Below are positions 32,900 to 43,799 of a stretch of DNA of 64,000 nt, one piece after another (positions within the stretch are counted from its first letter, which is position 1; each line of letters starts with the position of its first letter). Below the pieces are notes generated by a model that ran no database searches, was not told the origin of the DNA, and worked only from the letters and a program-made list of their open reading frames with translations. This stretch comes from Cephalopachus bancanus (Eukaryota > Chordata > Mammalia > Primates > Tarsiidae). Position numbers and translations under genes: made by a program. The DNA lies in the NCBI GenBank assembly GCA_027257055.1, contig JAPVLO010000621.1, positions 1-64,000 on the forward strand, given 5' to 3'.

Positions 32900-32926
32900 C
32901 TTAAGTCCTGCCTCTGAGCCCAGGGT
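32900..32926 (+). repeat. 27-bp inverted repeat, arm 1
   Basis: CTTAAGTCCTGCCTCTGAG continuing to 32926 is the exact reverse complement of 34230-34256. It is a non-Alu word lying between two Alus. Confidence 0.9.
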
Positions 32927-32931
32927 TTCTG

Positions 32932-33230
32932 GCTGGGCGCGGTGGCACACGCCTGTAATCCCAGTACTTTGGGAGGCTGAGGCAGGAGGATCGTTCGAGC
33001 CCTGGGGGTTGGAGACCTGCCTGTGTGACACAGTGAGACCTCATCTTTACAAAAAAGGAAAAAAAATAATGGAATGTGGTGCCTTGCGCCTGTCGTCCCA
33101 GCTGCTTAGGAGGTTGAGGCAGAAGGATCGCCTGAGCCCAGGAGGTTGAGGCTACGGTGAGCTGTGATTGCACCACTGCATTCCAGCCTGGCGACAGTGA
33201 GACCCTGACTCAGAGAGAGAGAGATTCAGG
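32932..33230 (+). mobile_element. Alu, old
   Basis: Complete plus-strand copy, ancestral type (GGCTGGGCGCGGTGGCACACG). The tail is a (GA)n. Confidence 0.87.
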
Positions 33231-33719
33231 ATGGCAGAAGGAGGCCTGGTGGTGCGAGAGCAGGCTACATCCCACAGTACCACTGCAGGGAGCGTGATCG
33301 GGGGTGGACCGTGCTGGTCTGGGGACCTCAGGTGTGGACTTCCATCGCAGCGGGGCATGCCGGAGTGCAGCTGAAGGATTGAATAAGAGTTCTTCCTCGC
33401 GGGGCTCGTTTTGGAGGATTTAGCAAGAAGGCAGGGTCAGGGCGTTGTGGGACTAGATGACCGGCGTGGTGTGAAGGGTCACCTTCAGGAACAGCTGCAC
33501 CCAGCCTGGGGCAGGCCTGACCTGAGCTGTGGATGGCGTCTCCAGCCTGTGTCAGGTGAACATGGGTCTGGATCCCCACTCCCCAGGAGGTGAGCCTCTG
33601 TGAACCGAGAGCGATGACGGCAGAGGCTGCCTCCTGGGAGTGGTGTGAGGGCTCAGCTCCATGAGATGGGGCCGTGTGCTGCTGTTGTTGTTGTCATTTT
33701 TACTTTTTACAATTTTTAA
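33231..33719. other. Unique DNA, nothing clear
   Basis: A MIR-like end may be present near 33630-33680 (GTGTGAGGGCTCAGCTCCAT). Otherwise unrecognised. Confidence 0.4.
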
Positions 33720-34013
33720 ATTTTTTTTTTTTTTGAGTTAGAGTCTCACTCCATCACCCAGGCTGGAGTCCAGCAGCATGTTCATGGCCACCCCAGCGTC
33801 AACCTGCTGGGCTCCGGCGATCCTTCCGCTTCAGCCTTCCAAGTAGCTGGAACTACAGGCGCGCACTACTGTGCCCGGCTGATTTTTTATTTATTGTAGA
33901 GACAAGGTCTTGCCAAGTTGCCCAGGCGGGTCTCGAACCCGCGGGCTCAGGAAATCCACTCACCTCAGCCTCCCAAAGATGCAGGATTACAGGCTGAGCC
34001 ACCGAGCCCGGCT
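33720..34013 (-). mobile_element. Alu, young lineage
   Basis: Complete copy with GCGGGTCTCGAACCCGCGGG in the left arm. The right arm keeps the intermediate state. Confidence 0.9.
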
Positions 34014-34340
34014 TAATTTTTTTTTTTAATTATAGAGACGAGGTCTCGCCATGTTGCCCCTGAGGTCTCAACCCCATGGGCTCAGGCAATCCACAGGGCC
34101 GAGACTATCGAGGGTTCTTAAGTCCTGCTTCTGAGGCAGGTCTCCAACTCCCAGAGCTCGAGCGATCCTCCTGCCTCAGCCTCCCAAAGTACTGGGATTA
34201 CAGGCATGTGCCATTGCGCCCAGCCAGACACCCTGGGCTCAGAGGCAGGACTTAAGATGGTCTCCATCCCGTGGGCTCAGGCAATCCACTCACCTTGGTC
34301 TCCCAAAGTTCTGGGATTACAGGCTGAGACACCAAGCCCA
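34014..34340 (-). mobile_element. Mosaic of Alu left-arm pieces around a hairpin
   Basis: Three minus-strand left-arm pieces (34014-34100, 34135-34227, 34257-34340) are joined by two copies of the same non-Alu word in opposite orientation (34117-34135 and 34230-34256). A simple series of insertions does not explain this order. Confidence 0.7.
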
Positions 34341-34770
34341 GGTGTATTTTTTTAAATTTTTGAGTCTGAGTCTCATTGTCACCCAGGCTGGAGTGCAGTG
34401 GCACACTCATGGCTACTGCAACTTTGACCCGCTGGGCTCCAGCGATCCTTCCACCTCAGCCTTCCAAGTAGCTGGACTACAGGCGTGTGCCACCACTCCT
34501 GGCTAATTTTTGATTTATTGTAGAGACAAAGTCTCGCCAAGTTGTCCAGGCTGGTCTCGAACCCGTGGGCTCAGGCAGTCCTCTCCCCTCTGCCTCCCAA
34601 AGTGCTTGAATGACAGGCGTGAGCCACCACACCCAGCCAAGTTTTTTGATTTATTGCAGAGACAAAGTCTCACTGAGTTGCCCAGGCTGGTCTCGAACCC
34701 TCGGGCTCACTCTCTCCTCAGCCTCCCAAAGTGCTGGGATTACAGGGGTGAGGCACCATGCCTGACTTCC
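34341..34770 (-). mobile_element. Alu plus extra left arm
   Basis: 34341-34640 is a complete minus-strand copy. 34641-34770 is a further left monomer (GAGACAAAGTCTCACTGAG). Confidence 0.8.
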
Positions 34771-35237
34771 ATTATTATTCATTGAAGGCCTAATGGGCAC
34801 CAGCCTGGTCCTCCCTCATCCCCTAAGGCTCCGGAGAGGGGAGGACAGTCATCAGGGTCCAGAGCTGGCAGAACCAGGATTTGAAACCAGGATTGTGGGA
34901 TCTGGAGCTCGAGGACTTCCCTCCCCAGGCCTTTGGAGAGCTTCCAGGTTTAGCAAACAAAGACTCTTCCCCTGTCTCGAGGGCCGGTGAACAGGACATG
35001 GTGTCGCAGCACCACCACAGCACGCGACCGATGAGGGCCGCTCCCCTCACTGAGTCATCTCGCAGCAGGGCCTGACCTGGAGCCAGGCTATTTATATTTC
35101 CCCTGTGTCGGGTTCCACGTGCATATTCCACCTTTGGCTGTAGAAATAGTAACGTTTGATAGCAGGGTGCCTCCTGCCTGCACACACCCGCCACCTTGCA
35201 AGGTCTGCCAAACTCTGCGTTTCAGAATACATCCTGG
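34771..35237. other. Unique DNA, possible enhancer
   Basis: Repeat-free except edges. 35,050-35,100 holds CACTGAGTCATCTCGCAGCA (AP-1/Maf-like) and GGCTATTTATATTTCC (MEF2-like), about 30 bp apart. Function is inference. Confidence 0.35.
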
Positions 35238-35520
35238 CCTGGCGTGGCGGCTTCACGCCTGTCATCCCAAGCACTTTGGGAGGCTGAGGTGGGAGGATTG
35301 CTTGATGCCAGAAGTTTGAGACCAGCCTGGGCAACTTGGTGAGACCTCGTCTCTACAAAAAATTTTAAAAATTAGCCTGGCATGGTGGTGCATGCCTGTA
35401 GTCCCAGCTACGTGGGAGGCTGAGGCAGGAGGATCGCTTGAGCCCGGGAGTTGGAGGCTGCTGCTGTGATCATGATGGTGTCACTACACTCCAGCCTGGG
35501 CAGCACAGTGAGACCAAAAA
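35238..35520 (+). mobile_element. Alu, old
   Basis: Complete plus-strand copy of ancestral type (GGCCTGGCGTGGCGGCTTCACG). Confidence 0.85.
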
Positions 35521-36206
35521 CAAACAACATATCACTCTGCAAAGGTTTTACATGAAAGATAATGGGCTTATAGGAATATACATTGTTGCCTTCTTCCCAC
35601 TCCCTGGCTGAGCCTCACATGCAGCCCTGAGTTTTACATTTATTGTATCTACTGCTCAGCTCTCCTGACCTTACTGGACGACTCAGGGTGAGCGCTTGTC
35701 GGGCCTGGATTGTACCTGCAGGGTGGGCGAGAGCCGTCGGGCAGTGCCTCCCGGAAGCTCATTCTCCAAAGGCTCAAAGCCCAAGATTGAAGTCAGCTGT
35801 GGCTGGGGCTGAGGGAGGAGGGCGGAATGGGATCAGGCGCTAAACAGGGCCTGCCCCGACACAGTCTCCTGGACTGGATGCTTTAGTGCCATCCTCGACT
35901 CCTCATGGGGCTGGAGGAAGCCACAGCAGCCAGACCCCATGTGGTAGGAACCCAGAGAGAGGCCAGGCTTCAAGAGCAGCACGTAGAGACATTCCAGGGG
36001 AGTGTGCAAAGGATGGATTTACCTCACTTCCCCTGGTGACTCGCTTGCCGGCTGCAAACCAGGCCACCCCTAAAAAATTCCCACAGAAAACAAAGTCTCC
36101 ACCTCAGGGTTATCGCCATCGTAGTAAACGGTGGCACTGTCATCCCAGCCTCCTGGACTGGATACTTTAGTGCCATCCTCAACTCCTCTTCTCTCTCTCT
36201 ATTTTA
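35521..36206. other. Unique DNA with a 40-bp direct repeat
   Basis: No named element. 35865-35904 is repeated at 36148-36188 with few mismatches; both share GGACTGGAT and CTTTAGTGCCATCCTC. A 94-codon open frame lies between and across them, without a domain or splice context. Confidence 0.45.
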
Positions 36207-36670
36207 TTTTGGTTTTTTGAGACAGGTTCTCACTCTGTCGCCCAGGCTGGAGTGCAGCGGTGTGATCGTAGCTCACTGCAGCCTCAAACTCCTAATCTCA
36301 AGCCACCCTCCAGCCTCAGCCTCTCAAAGTGCTGAGATTACAGCTGTGTGTCACCGTGCCCGGCTCCTTCCCTGTAAAATTTTTTTTTTGAGTCGGAGTC
36401 TTACTGTTGCCCAGGCTGGAGTGCAGGGTCACATTCACGACCACCTCATTCTCAAATTCCTGGGCTCTGGCAAACCTTCCACCTCAGCCTTCCAAGGTAG
36501 CTGGAACTACAGGTGCGTGCAACCATGCCCAGCTAATTTTTTTGGTTAATTGTAGAGACGAGGTTTCGCCAAGTTGCGTAGGCTGATCTTGAACCCCTGG
36601 GCTCAGGTAATCCTCTTGCCTCTGCCTCCCAAAGTGCTGGGATAACGGATGTGAACCACCACATCCAGCC
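36207..36670 (-). mobile_element. Alu monomer and full Alu
   Basis: 36207-36364 is an old minus-strand fused monomer; 36380-36670 is a complete minus-strand copy. Confidence 0.8.
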
Positions 36671-36790
36671 TAAATTTAATTTTTCTTATTGTAGTAAGAA
36701 AAAAACCTCATCTAAAATGTGCCATTTTCATGACTGTTTTTAAGGGTACACTTGAGTAGCACTAGGTATGTTCACGTTGTTAAGTAGGGT
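36671..36790 (-). mobile_element. L1 fragment
   Basis: AAAATGTGCCATTTTCATGAC, then GTTTTTAAGGGTACACTTGA and ACTAGGTATGTTCACGTTGT are antisense L1 3' words. Confidence 0.6.
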
Positions 36791-37116
36791 GCCTCTTTTT
36801 CCCTTTGCCAGGATACCCAGTTGATCGGCTGATCACCCTGCTTTTCTGGGACTTCCAGAATCTCCCATCTTCCCTCCTCTGTGCCCCCACCCTGGTCCAG
36901 CCACTGGCCCCCTCGACCTGGACCCCCCCTTTTGCCCTTTTGGTCAGTCTCAAGGGGCTCCCTGCACCCCGCACTCCCCACAGCCCATTCCCCTCCCTTG
37001 TTCAGCTAGGGGGACCCTGTCTTCCACCCAGGTCAGCCCAGGCCCCTCCTCTGCTCAGAGTCTTCCAGGGGCTTTGTCTGCAGAGTCAAGCCAGGCCTTC
37101 CGTGGCTGAGGTCGAG
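36791..37116. other. Unique DNA, nothing recognised
   Basis: About 325 bp. A frame from 36805 stays open for 139 codons and runs into the hAT element at its end, so a real exon is unlikely. Confidence 0.45.
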
Positions 37117-37370
37117 CAGGGTGGCCACCGGCCACATGTGGCACTCATGCCGTGGCGTGTGGTGAGTCCATATCGAGGTGGGCTCTGTGTAAAATGCACC
37201 CTGGATGGTGAAGACTTAGAATGAAGAAGAAACACACATTCTCTCATCAATCATACTTTGATGTTAATTACACATCAAGAGGATTGTGTTTTGTATGTAT
37301 CAGGTTGCATACAATATGTTAGAATTAAATCTCCCGATTTCTTTTCACTAGGAAATCGTAAATGACATAT
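37117..37370 (-). mobile_element. hAT-Charlie-type MITE
   Basis: GGCCACCGGCCACATGTGGC, TGTGTAAAATGCACCCTGGA and GAAGACTTAGAATGAAGAAG follow the hAT MITE in antisense, the same family as 29360 and 31328. Nearly complete. Confidence 0.68.
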
Positions 37371-37404
37371 GTGCCTTGCATCATGCTTTTGTCCCCTCTC
37401 TGGT

Positions 37405-37860
37405 GATTTCAGTGACCCAAGGTCAACCATGGTCCAAGAATATTAGATGGAAACTTCAAGAAATAATGCATTTTTTTAATTAAAAAAAATTTTTTTTTAG
37501 ACAGAGTCTTGTGTGTAGCCCAGGCTGGTCTTGAACTGTTGACCTCAAGTGATTCTCCCTCCTCCAGAGTAATTGGAGTACCTGGGACTACAGGTGTGAG
37601 CCCCCAAGCCTAGCTCAGTTCACACGCTTTAAATTGCGCCTGGTTCTGAATAGCGTGTTGAACTCTTGCACTGTCCTGCCTGGTGTGGGGGGCGGATTAT
37701 CCATCTGTCCAGCATGTATACATTGTATCCGCCACCTGCTCACTCGTTACTTAGTAGCCTTCTCAGTTATCAGGTTGAAAACACATAGCATGTCTAGGAT
37801 TCTGTACTGTCCCAGGTGTCAGGCATGTACTAGGATCTTGAAATGGATCCCTGGCCTATA
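37405..37860 (+). mobile_element. Tigger/pogo-type fragment, split by Alu monomer
   Basis: 37410-37480 (CCCAAGGTCAACCATGGTCC, then AATATTAGATGGAAACTTC) and 37617-37860 (TTTAAATTGCGCCTGGTTCT, TTACTTAGTAGCCTTCTCAG) are in Tigger order. The insert at 37481-37616 is an Alu left-arm monomer (minus). Confidence 0.68.
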
Positions 37861-37889
37861 AAGGGGCCAACTGTGTTTCTGTCTAAAAG

Positions 37890-38010
37890 ACACTGGCCCT
37901 ACTTGCCCTGCTGGGTTGTTGGAGGAGCGAATGAGTTAACATGTAAAGCTTTTAGAACAAAATGCCTGATACATCAAAGGCAACGTAAATGTCTGCTGTC
38001 ATTAGTATTT
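37890..38010 (+). mobile_element. MIR 3' half
   Basis: GCTGGGTTGTTGGAGGAGCG, AATGAGTTAACATGTAAAGC and the MIR tail CAACGTAAATGTCTGCTGTC. Confidence 0.75.
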
Positions 38011-38060
38011 TATTGTGGTGCAATATATATAACATTAACCATCTTAATTATTGTTTTTTT
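38011..38060 (-). mobile_element. L1 scrap
   Basis: ATTGTGGTGCAATATATATA then ACATTAACCATCTTAATTA is the antisense start of the L1 3' UTR. Confidence 0.55.
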
Positions 38061-38099
38061 TCTTGCCATTGAGCCATTGAGTGATAAAATATAACCTCT

Positions 38100-38855
<756 letters not shown>

Positions 38856-38861
38856 GCTCTT

Positions 38862-39150
38862 TGTTTTGAGTTGGAGTCTCATTCTGTTGCCCAGGATGGA
38901 GTGCAGTGGCACACTCATGGCCACTGCAGCCTCGGCAGGCCGGGCTCAGCTGATCCTTCTATCTCAGTCCTCCAAGTAGTTGGAACTACAGGCACGTGCC
39001 ACCATACCTGGCTAATTTTTTGATTCATTGTAGCGATGAGGTCTCGCCAAGTCACCCAGGCTGGTCTCAAACCCTTGGGCTCAGGCCATCATCTCACCTC
39101 AGCCTCCCAAAGCATAGGATTACAGGTGTGAGCCACCATGCCTGTCTGTA
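38862..39150 (-). mobile_element. Alu, intermediate type
   Basis: Complete minus-strand copy, GAGTTGGAGTCTCATTCTG to CATGCCTGTCTG. Confidence 0.86.
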
Positions 39151-39212
39151 CCATCTGTTTTATATTGCATTTACTTGGAGCCGTATTTTATAATATTTGT
39201 AAGTATCATCAC

Positions 39213-39272
39213 GAGGAGGCCACTCTACTCCAGCCTGGGCGACCAAGTGAGACCTAGACTCTTAAAAGAAAA
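39213..39272 (+). mobile_element. Alu 3' scrap
   Basis: GAGGCCACTCTACTCCAGCC to the A-rich tail. Only the last 60 bp of a plus-strand Alu are present. Confidence 0.65.
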
Positions 39273-39794
39273 GGGGGGAAAGTGGCTGTTTGTTCACTTC
39301 TCAGCACAGGGATTGCTCCGTGGTGTTCCTACCCCCTGTAGCTTCTGCGTTGGGTTCCGCCTCCTGGGCTGGGGTGTGAGTCGAGCCCTTACACGCCTGC
39401 AGGCCTGAGGTGATCGCTTTCCTCATCCCCGAGATGAGGATACAAGCCCCTCCCGTGCCAAGTTGTCTTGAGATGATTAACGTGCCTAGCCCTGTTCCTG
39501 GGTGTGACGGTAGTGGTGGCTTATACACTCATACATGGGGGCTTGTGGTGGGTGTGGGGACACAGGTCAGGCCTGTGTCGCGGAGCTTATGTTTCTCTTC
39601 AACATATGAATTTGATGAGGCCTAGATCATCTGTGCATACCACACCTCTGGCCTTGGACATGGCCCTGACGCTTTGCCCCAGGCTCTTCTGAGAGTGGCA
39701 TCCGGTGGTACTTGTATCTCAACGTGTGTGGAAACTCAGCTTCCCTTCCTCTCTTCTCTTCCTGAAACGTCTGTGAAGGGTTGTCTATACGTAG
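39273..39794. other. Unique DNA, nothing recognised
   Basis: About 520 bp. No named repeat and no supported exon. Confidence 0.4.
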
Positions 39795-39925
39795 TCAAGC
39801 ATAGCGACTCACGCCTGTCACCCTAACACTTTAAGAAGCCAAGGTAGGAGGATCACTTGAGCTCAGGAGTTTGAGACCAGCCTGGGCAACATAGTAAGAC
39901 CTCATCTCTACCAAAAAAAAAACTC
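39795..39925 (+). mobile_element. Free left Alu monomer
   Basis: AGTCAAGCATAGCGACTCACG to a short poly-A; no right arm follows. Confidence 0.72.
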
Positions 39926-40340
39926 ACAAAACCTCACTGGGTGCTGGTGCGAGCTGAGGCCTCCTGCCAGCGTAGGGCCTGCCGGCTGCTGTAACAGATG
40001 AGCCCTTCATTCTCAGTGCCTTCGTGTGGGGACGGGTTTTTCTTGCATGTGTCATTGGCCAGAGAAGGCGATCTGGTGGATGGCCTCATGGAACTTCTTC
40101 TCTTTTGTGGGTCTGCCCTCCCCAAGTTGTGGGGCCCACTGCAGATAAGAGAGGAGCCCCTGGCAGGGGGTGAGGCAGGGAGGAAATGGCTTCCACACAC
40201 ATCCCTTGGGTTCGAAGGCAGTCATGTGACCTCCCCTTAGCTGCGAGGGATGCTGGGAAAGGCAGCCCAGCTGCGTGTCCAGGAAGAAAAGCACATGGTG
40301 TAGGGATCCCACAGCAGGTTGCCATGGTGGACACATATTC
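39926..40340. other. Unique DNA, nothing recognised
   Basis: No named repeat. Frames on both strands are open for 80-94 codons but unsupported. Confidence 0.4.
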
Positions 40341-40620
40341 GTAAATGCTGACCTGACTCAGTTCTGTGGGGAGATGTCTGGATCAGCTGGTTTCCTGGCT
40401 TTTTGACTTGCAGCCGCTGGTCACAGTACATTTTACATTGTGACCCAGGACGATGGCCACACGCACACCCCTGAAACACAAGTCTTGTGGGGCATTTAGC
40501 CTGATTACCCATGAGTTGTACAGCAGCGCATTTTTCAAGTTTTAGTCTATTCATCGCGACCCGCTACCCTAATTTCACTACCCTGCCAAGATTGTGACCT
40601 GCAGTTTGAAAAACACTGAG
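40341..40620 (-). mobile_element. Possible hAT DNA transposon remnant
   Basis: CATCGCGACCCGCTACCC and TTGTGACCTGCAGTTTGAAAAACACTG resemble the end of an hAT element carrying the common 'tttgaaaaacactg' terminus. The family is not certain. Confidence 0.35.
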
Positions 40621-40699
40621 TGGAAATGGAATATGAGAGAATTGGAACTGTTTGGGCCACTTCTGGGCTCTTGAGAGTAAAGCTTCTGTTCCTCATGGG

Positions 40700-41027
40700 T
40701 CCCGGCCCCCGTGTGAGAGGCACGCTGGAATCATTGAGTCAGTACAGAAGGTCAGAACACAAGACAAAATTCACTCATCTTGCAATGGACTCTGCCCACA
40801 CCTGTCCCCCCTTGACCTCTGTAATGTCACTCCCATCACTCTGCACCCCACCCCATCATGGTCTTCTGGTTGCTCTTGGAGCCATCCAGATAGATGCACT
40901 CCTGCCTCCTCAGCCTGGACTGCTTTCTCCCCATGCGTTTGCATCTGTCTCCCTCACCTCCTTCCAGTTTCTCATCAGTGTCATCTTTGTGGAGACCTTC
41001 CCTGACCATGGCATTTAAAATGAAAAC
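40700..41027 (+). mobile_element. L2
   Basis: 40820-40870 and 40975-41020 (GTCATCTTTGTGGAGACCTTC then CCTGACCATGGCATTTAAAA) match the L2 3' region in sense. The first part is weak. Confidence 0.6.
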
Positions 41028-41402
41028 CTCCCAGACAAGTGTGGTGGCTCTCGCGTGGTATCCTGGCACTTTGAGAGGTTGAGGCAGGAGGATCATTTGA
41101 GTCAGGAATTTGAGACCAGTTGAAGCCGGGCTCGGTGGCTCAGCCTGTAATCCCTTGCCTTGGGAGGCTGAGGTAAGTGGATTGCCTGAGCCCGTGGGCT
41201 CGAGACCCGCCTGGGCAAATTGGTGAGACCTCATCTCTACAATAAATCAAAAACTAACCGGGTGTGGTAGCACGCACCTGTAGTTCCAGCTACTCGGAAG
41301 GCTGAGGCGGAAGGATCGCCAGAGCCCAGCAGGTCGAGGCTATAGTGGCCGAGAGCGGCCACTGCACTCCAGTCTGGGCGACAGAGTGAGACTCCGACTC
41401 AA

Positions 41403-41433
<31 letters not shown>

Positions 41434-41655
41434 GAGAGACCAGTTGAGCAACAAAGCGAGACTCATCTCTACAAAAAAGGAAAAAATTAGCTGGGCATGG
41501 TGGCATGCACTTGTAGTCCCAGCTACTCAGGAGGCTGAGGTGGGAGGATGGCCTGAGCCCAGGAGGTCAAGACTGCAGTGAGCTGTGATCGTGTCACTGC
41601 ACTCCAGCCTGGACAACAGAATGAGAACCCCAAATGAAAAAAATAGATTAAAAAA
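41028..41655 (+). mobile_element. Old Alu split by a nested young Alu
   Basis: 41028-41123 and 41436-41655 are one old plus-strand Alu, ancestral type. Confidence 0.87.
41124..41435 (+). mobile_element. Nested young Alu, 12-bp perfect TSD
   Basis: GAGACCAGTTGA is present at 41112-41123 and 41436-41447. The insert has the GGCTCAGCC head and GTGGCCGAGAGCGGCCAC, plus a long A/AAAAG tail. Confidence 0.95.
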
Positions 41656-41960
41656 AAAATGGACTGGGCCCCATGACTCAAGCCTGTAATCCCAGCGCTT
41701 TGGGAGGCCGAGGTGAGAGGATTGCCTGAGCCCGGGGGTTCGAGAACAGCCTAGACAACGTGGCGAGACCTCGGCTCTACAATAAATCAAAAATTAGCCG
41801 GTTGTGGTAGCGTATGCCTGTAGTTCCGGCTACTTGGAAGGCTGAGGCAGAAGGATCGCCAGAGCCCAGCAGGTTGACCCTGGGGTGGCCATGAGTATGC
41901 CACTGCACTCCATCCTGGGGACAGAGTGAGACTCTGACTCAAAAAAAAAAAAAAAAAAAG
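41656..41960 (+). mobile_element. Alu, intermediate type
   Basis: Complete plus-strand copy ending in 20 A. Confidence 0.87.
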
Positions 41961-42700
41961 GACGTCTCCCCTTGCCCGTCAATCCCCTTGCAGTTATGGT
42001 CTCCCAGCCACTTACCACACCACCAGCCAATACTACCTTCAAGATTACTTTGGTTTTCTCCTATCTGGAGAACTTAGCCCTGGAGGGGTCTCCTGAGGGC
42101 CAAGGGCCTACTGGGGCCCGCTAAATATCGATTGGGTGAATGAGTCAGCTCCCTCACTTCTCCTACCCACCTGGAAAGCAGTCTCCACAAGTCAGCCTTT
42201 TGGGAAGGTGAATTGTGCATGGGGTGTTGTCTTGGAAGGGCCAGGCAAGGTTGGGGTGGGAGGAGAGAGACTAGCCTGGGATGCCCTGCCCAGAAATTCT
42301 GTGGAATCAGTGGCTGGGTGTCTTGAAAGCAAGAACAGGTGTCTGCAGGTTATTCTTTCCTGCAAGAATTGCTTGGGGATATCTCGGGGTTTTCTCTCGC
42401 TTCTTTGTGTCTGACCTCCATCTCACCTCTTGGTCAGCTTGGCTTCCTGAGGGACTGCAGGGTGGAGCCCCCTCCTGTCCTCTCCCTCAGTCCCTCAAGG
42501 CTGTGTTTTTACTTTTTCTTGTGTAAACACTGGTTCTTGTGACCAGCCTGTGTGTGTTTGGGGGTTGGAGCATATGCCTGTGGGGCTGAGCCAGGGGGCA
42601 GCGCTTGGAGTAAATTTGCAGCCTGGGAGATGCAGGTTGGAATCAAGTCAGGCTGGGGTGGCAGGGTGGGCCACGTGCTGCGTTTTTTTTCCCCCTTGCT
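41961..42700. other. Unique DNA, nothing recognised
   Basis: About 740 bp with moderate GC, no repeat or exon that I can defend. Confidence 0.4.
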
Positions 42701-43141
42701 TAAAATTTTAAAACAGCTTTATTGAGACATAATTCACACGCCACACAATTCACTCCTCTGAAGTGCACAATTCAGCGGTTTTTAGTGTATCCACAGAGCT
42801 GTGTGGCCACCACCCCCATCTGGTTCTAGAACATTCTCATCCCTGGAGAGGAAATGTGACACCCACTAGGCAGTCCCCCCCCCCCCCCCGCAGCCATTCC
42901 TTGGCTCTGTCCCTGTGGGTTGGTGCCTTCTGGGTATTTCATAGAAACACAGTCACGTGCCGTGTGGTGCTTCTTGGGCCTGGCCTCTGTCAGATCCCTA
43001 GGGTCCACTCACAGAGTGGTCTGTGTCCATGCCACGTTCTTTTTTATGGCCCAATAATACTCCGTTGGGTGGATGGACCACATTTTGCTTATCCATTCTT
43101 CAGCTGACGGACTTTTGGCCACTGTGGATGGCGCGGCTTAG
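42701..43141 (-). mobile_element. L1 3' region
   Basis: AACAGCTTTATTGAGACATA, AATTCAGCGGTTTTTAGTGT, TTTTTATGGCCCAATAATAC and ATGGACCACATTTTGCTTAT are in antisense L1 order. A run of 17-18 C lies at about 42,873-42,890. Confidence 0.88.
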
Positions 43142-43224
43142 TGACCATTTCCTCAGCCAGGTGGGAGATGGCATTTAGGGACACCCAGGGCGGTGCTCCC
43201 ATTGTGTTCTCTCTCAGGGATGCA

Positions 43225-43572
43225 GCTGGCCCCCTCCCCTCCCCCTCCCCTCCCCCTCCCCCATCTCTCCCCCTCATCTCTCCCCTTCCTTCCATCCCTC
43301 CTCTTCCTCCTTCCTTCCTCCTCCTCCCTTCTCTCTCCTCCTCCCTCTCCCTCCTCCCTTCCCTCCCTCCCCCTCCTCCTCCCTTCTCCTCTCCTCCTTC
43401 CTTCCTGCCTCTTCTTCCCTTCCCGTCCCCCTTCCCTCCTCCCTCTCCCCTCCCTCCCTCCTCCTCCTCCTCCTCCTCCTCCTCCTCCTCCTCGCTTTCT
43501 GCTCCCCCTTTCCCTTCCTCCCTTCCCCCTTCCTCCTCCTCTGCTCTTTCTTTGTGTGTCTTCCCCTCCCCC
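43225..43572 (-). repeat. Long polypurine/polypyrimidine tract
   Basis: About 350 bp almost entirely C and T on the plus strand. The start is G4/G5 runs on the minus strand (43,228-43,265), and (CCT)n with about 11 units lies at 43,460-43,492. It keeps frames open on both strands (up to 199 codons), which are artefacts. Confidence 0.95.
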
Positions 43573-43600
43573 AGCTCCAGCCAAGGGAGTGTGAGTCTGG

Positions 43601-43799
43601 AAGTAATTTCCAAGGAGTCCTGGGCTGGCCCTGGGGGGCCTCAGCCTACCCTGCCCGCCCATCCCAGGGGGAGGGAACAGAAGGGACAACCTGGTGCGAC
43701 TCATCCAGCCCCAGGAGGTGTAGGGACAGGGCCAGCTTAAGAGATAGCTTCTCTTGGGGCTTTTGCAATTTTATGCATTTATTTTTTTTTTGGAATAGG
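43601..43799. other. Unique DNA, nothing recognised
   Basis: Short unique piece between the pyrimidine tract and L1. Confidence 0.4.

Noticed and set aside
35886..36170. 94-codon frame between the 40-bp repeats as a small gene
   Set aside because: It has no promoter, no splice context, no domain, and begins inside the first repeat copy.
43141..43740. Pro/Ser-rich and Glu/Gly/Arg-rich open frames of up to 199 codons
   Set aside because: They are translations of the pyrimidine/purine tract, in all frames and both strands.
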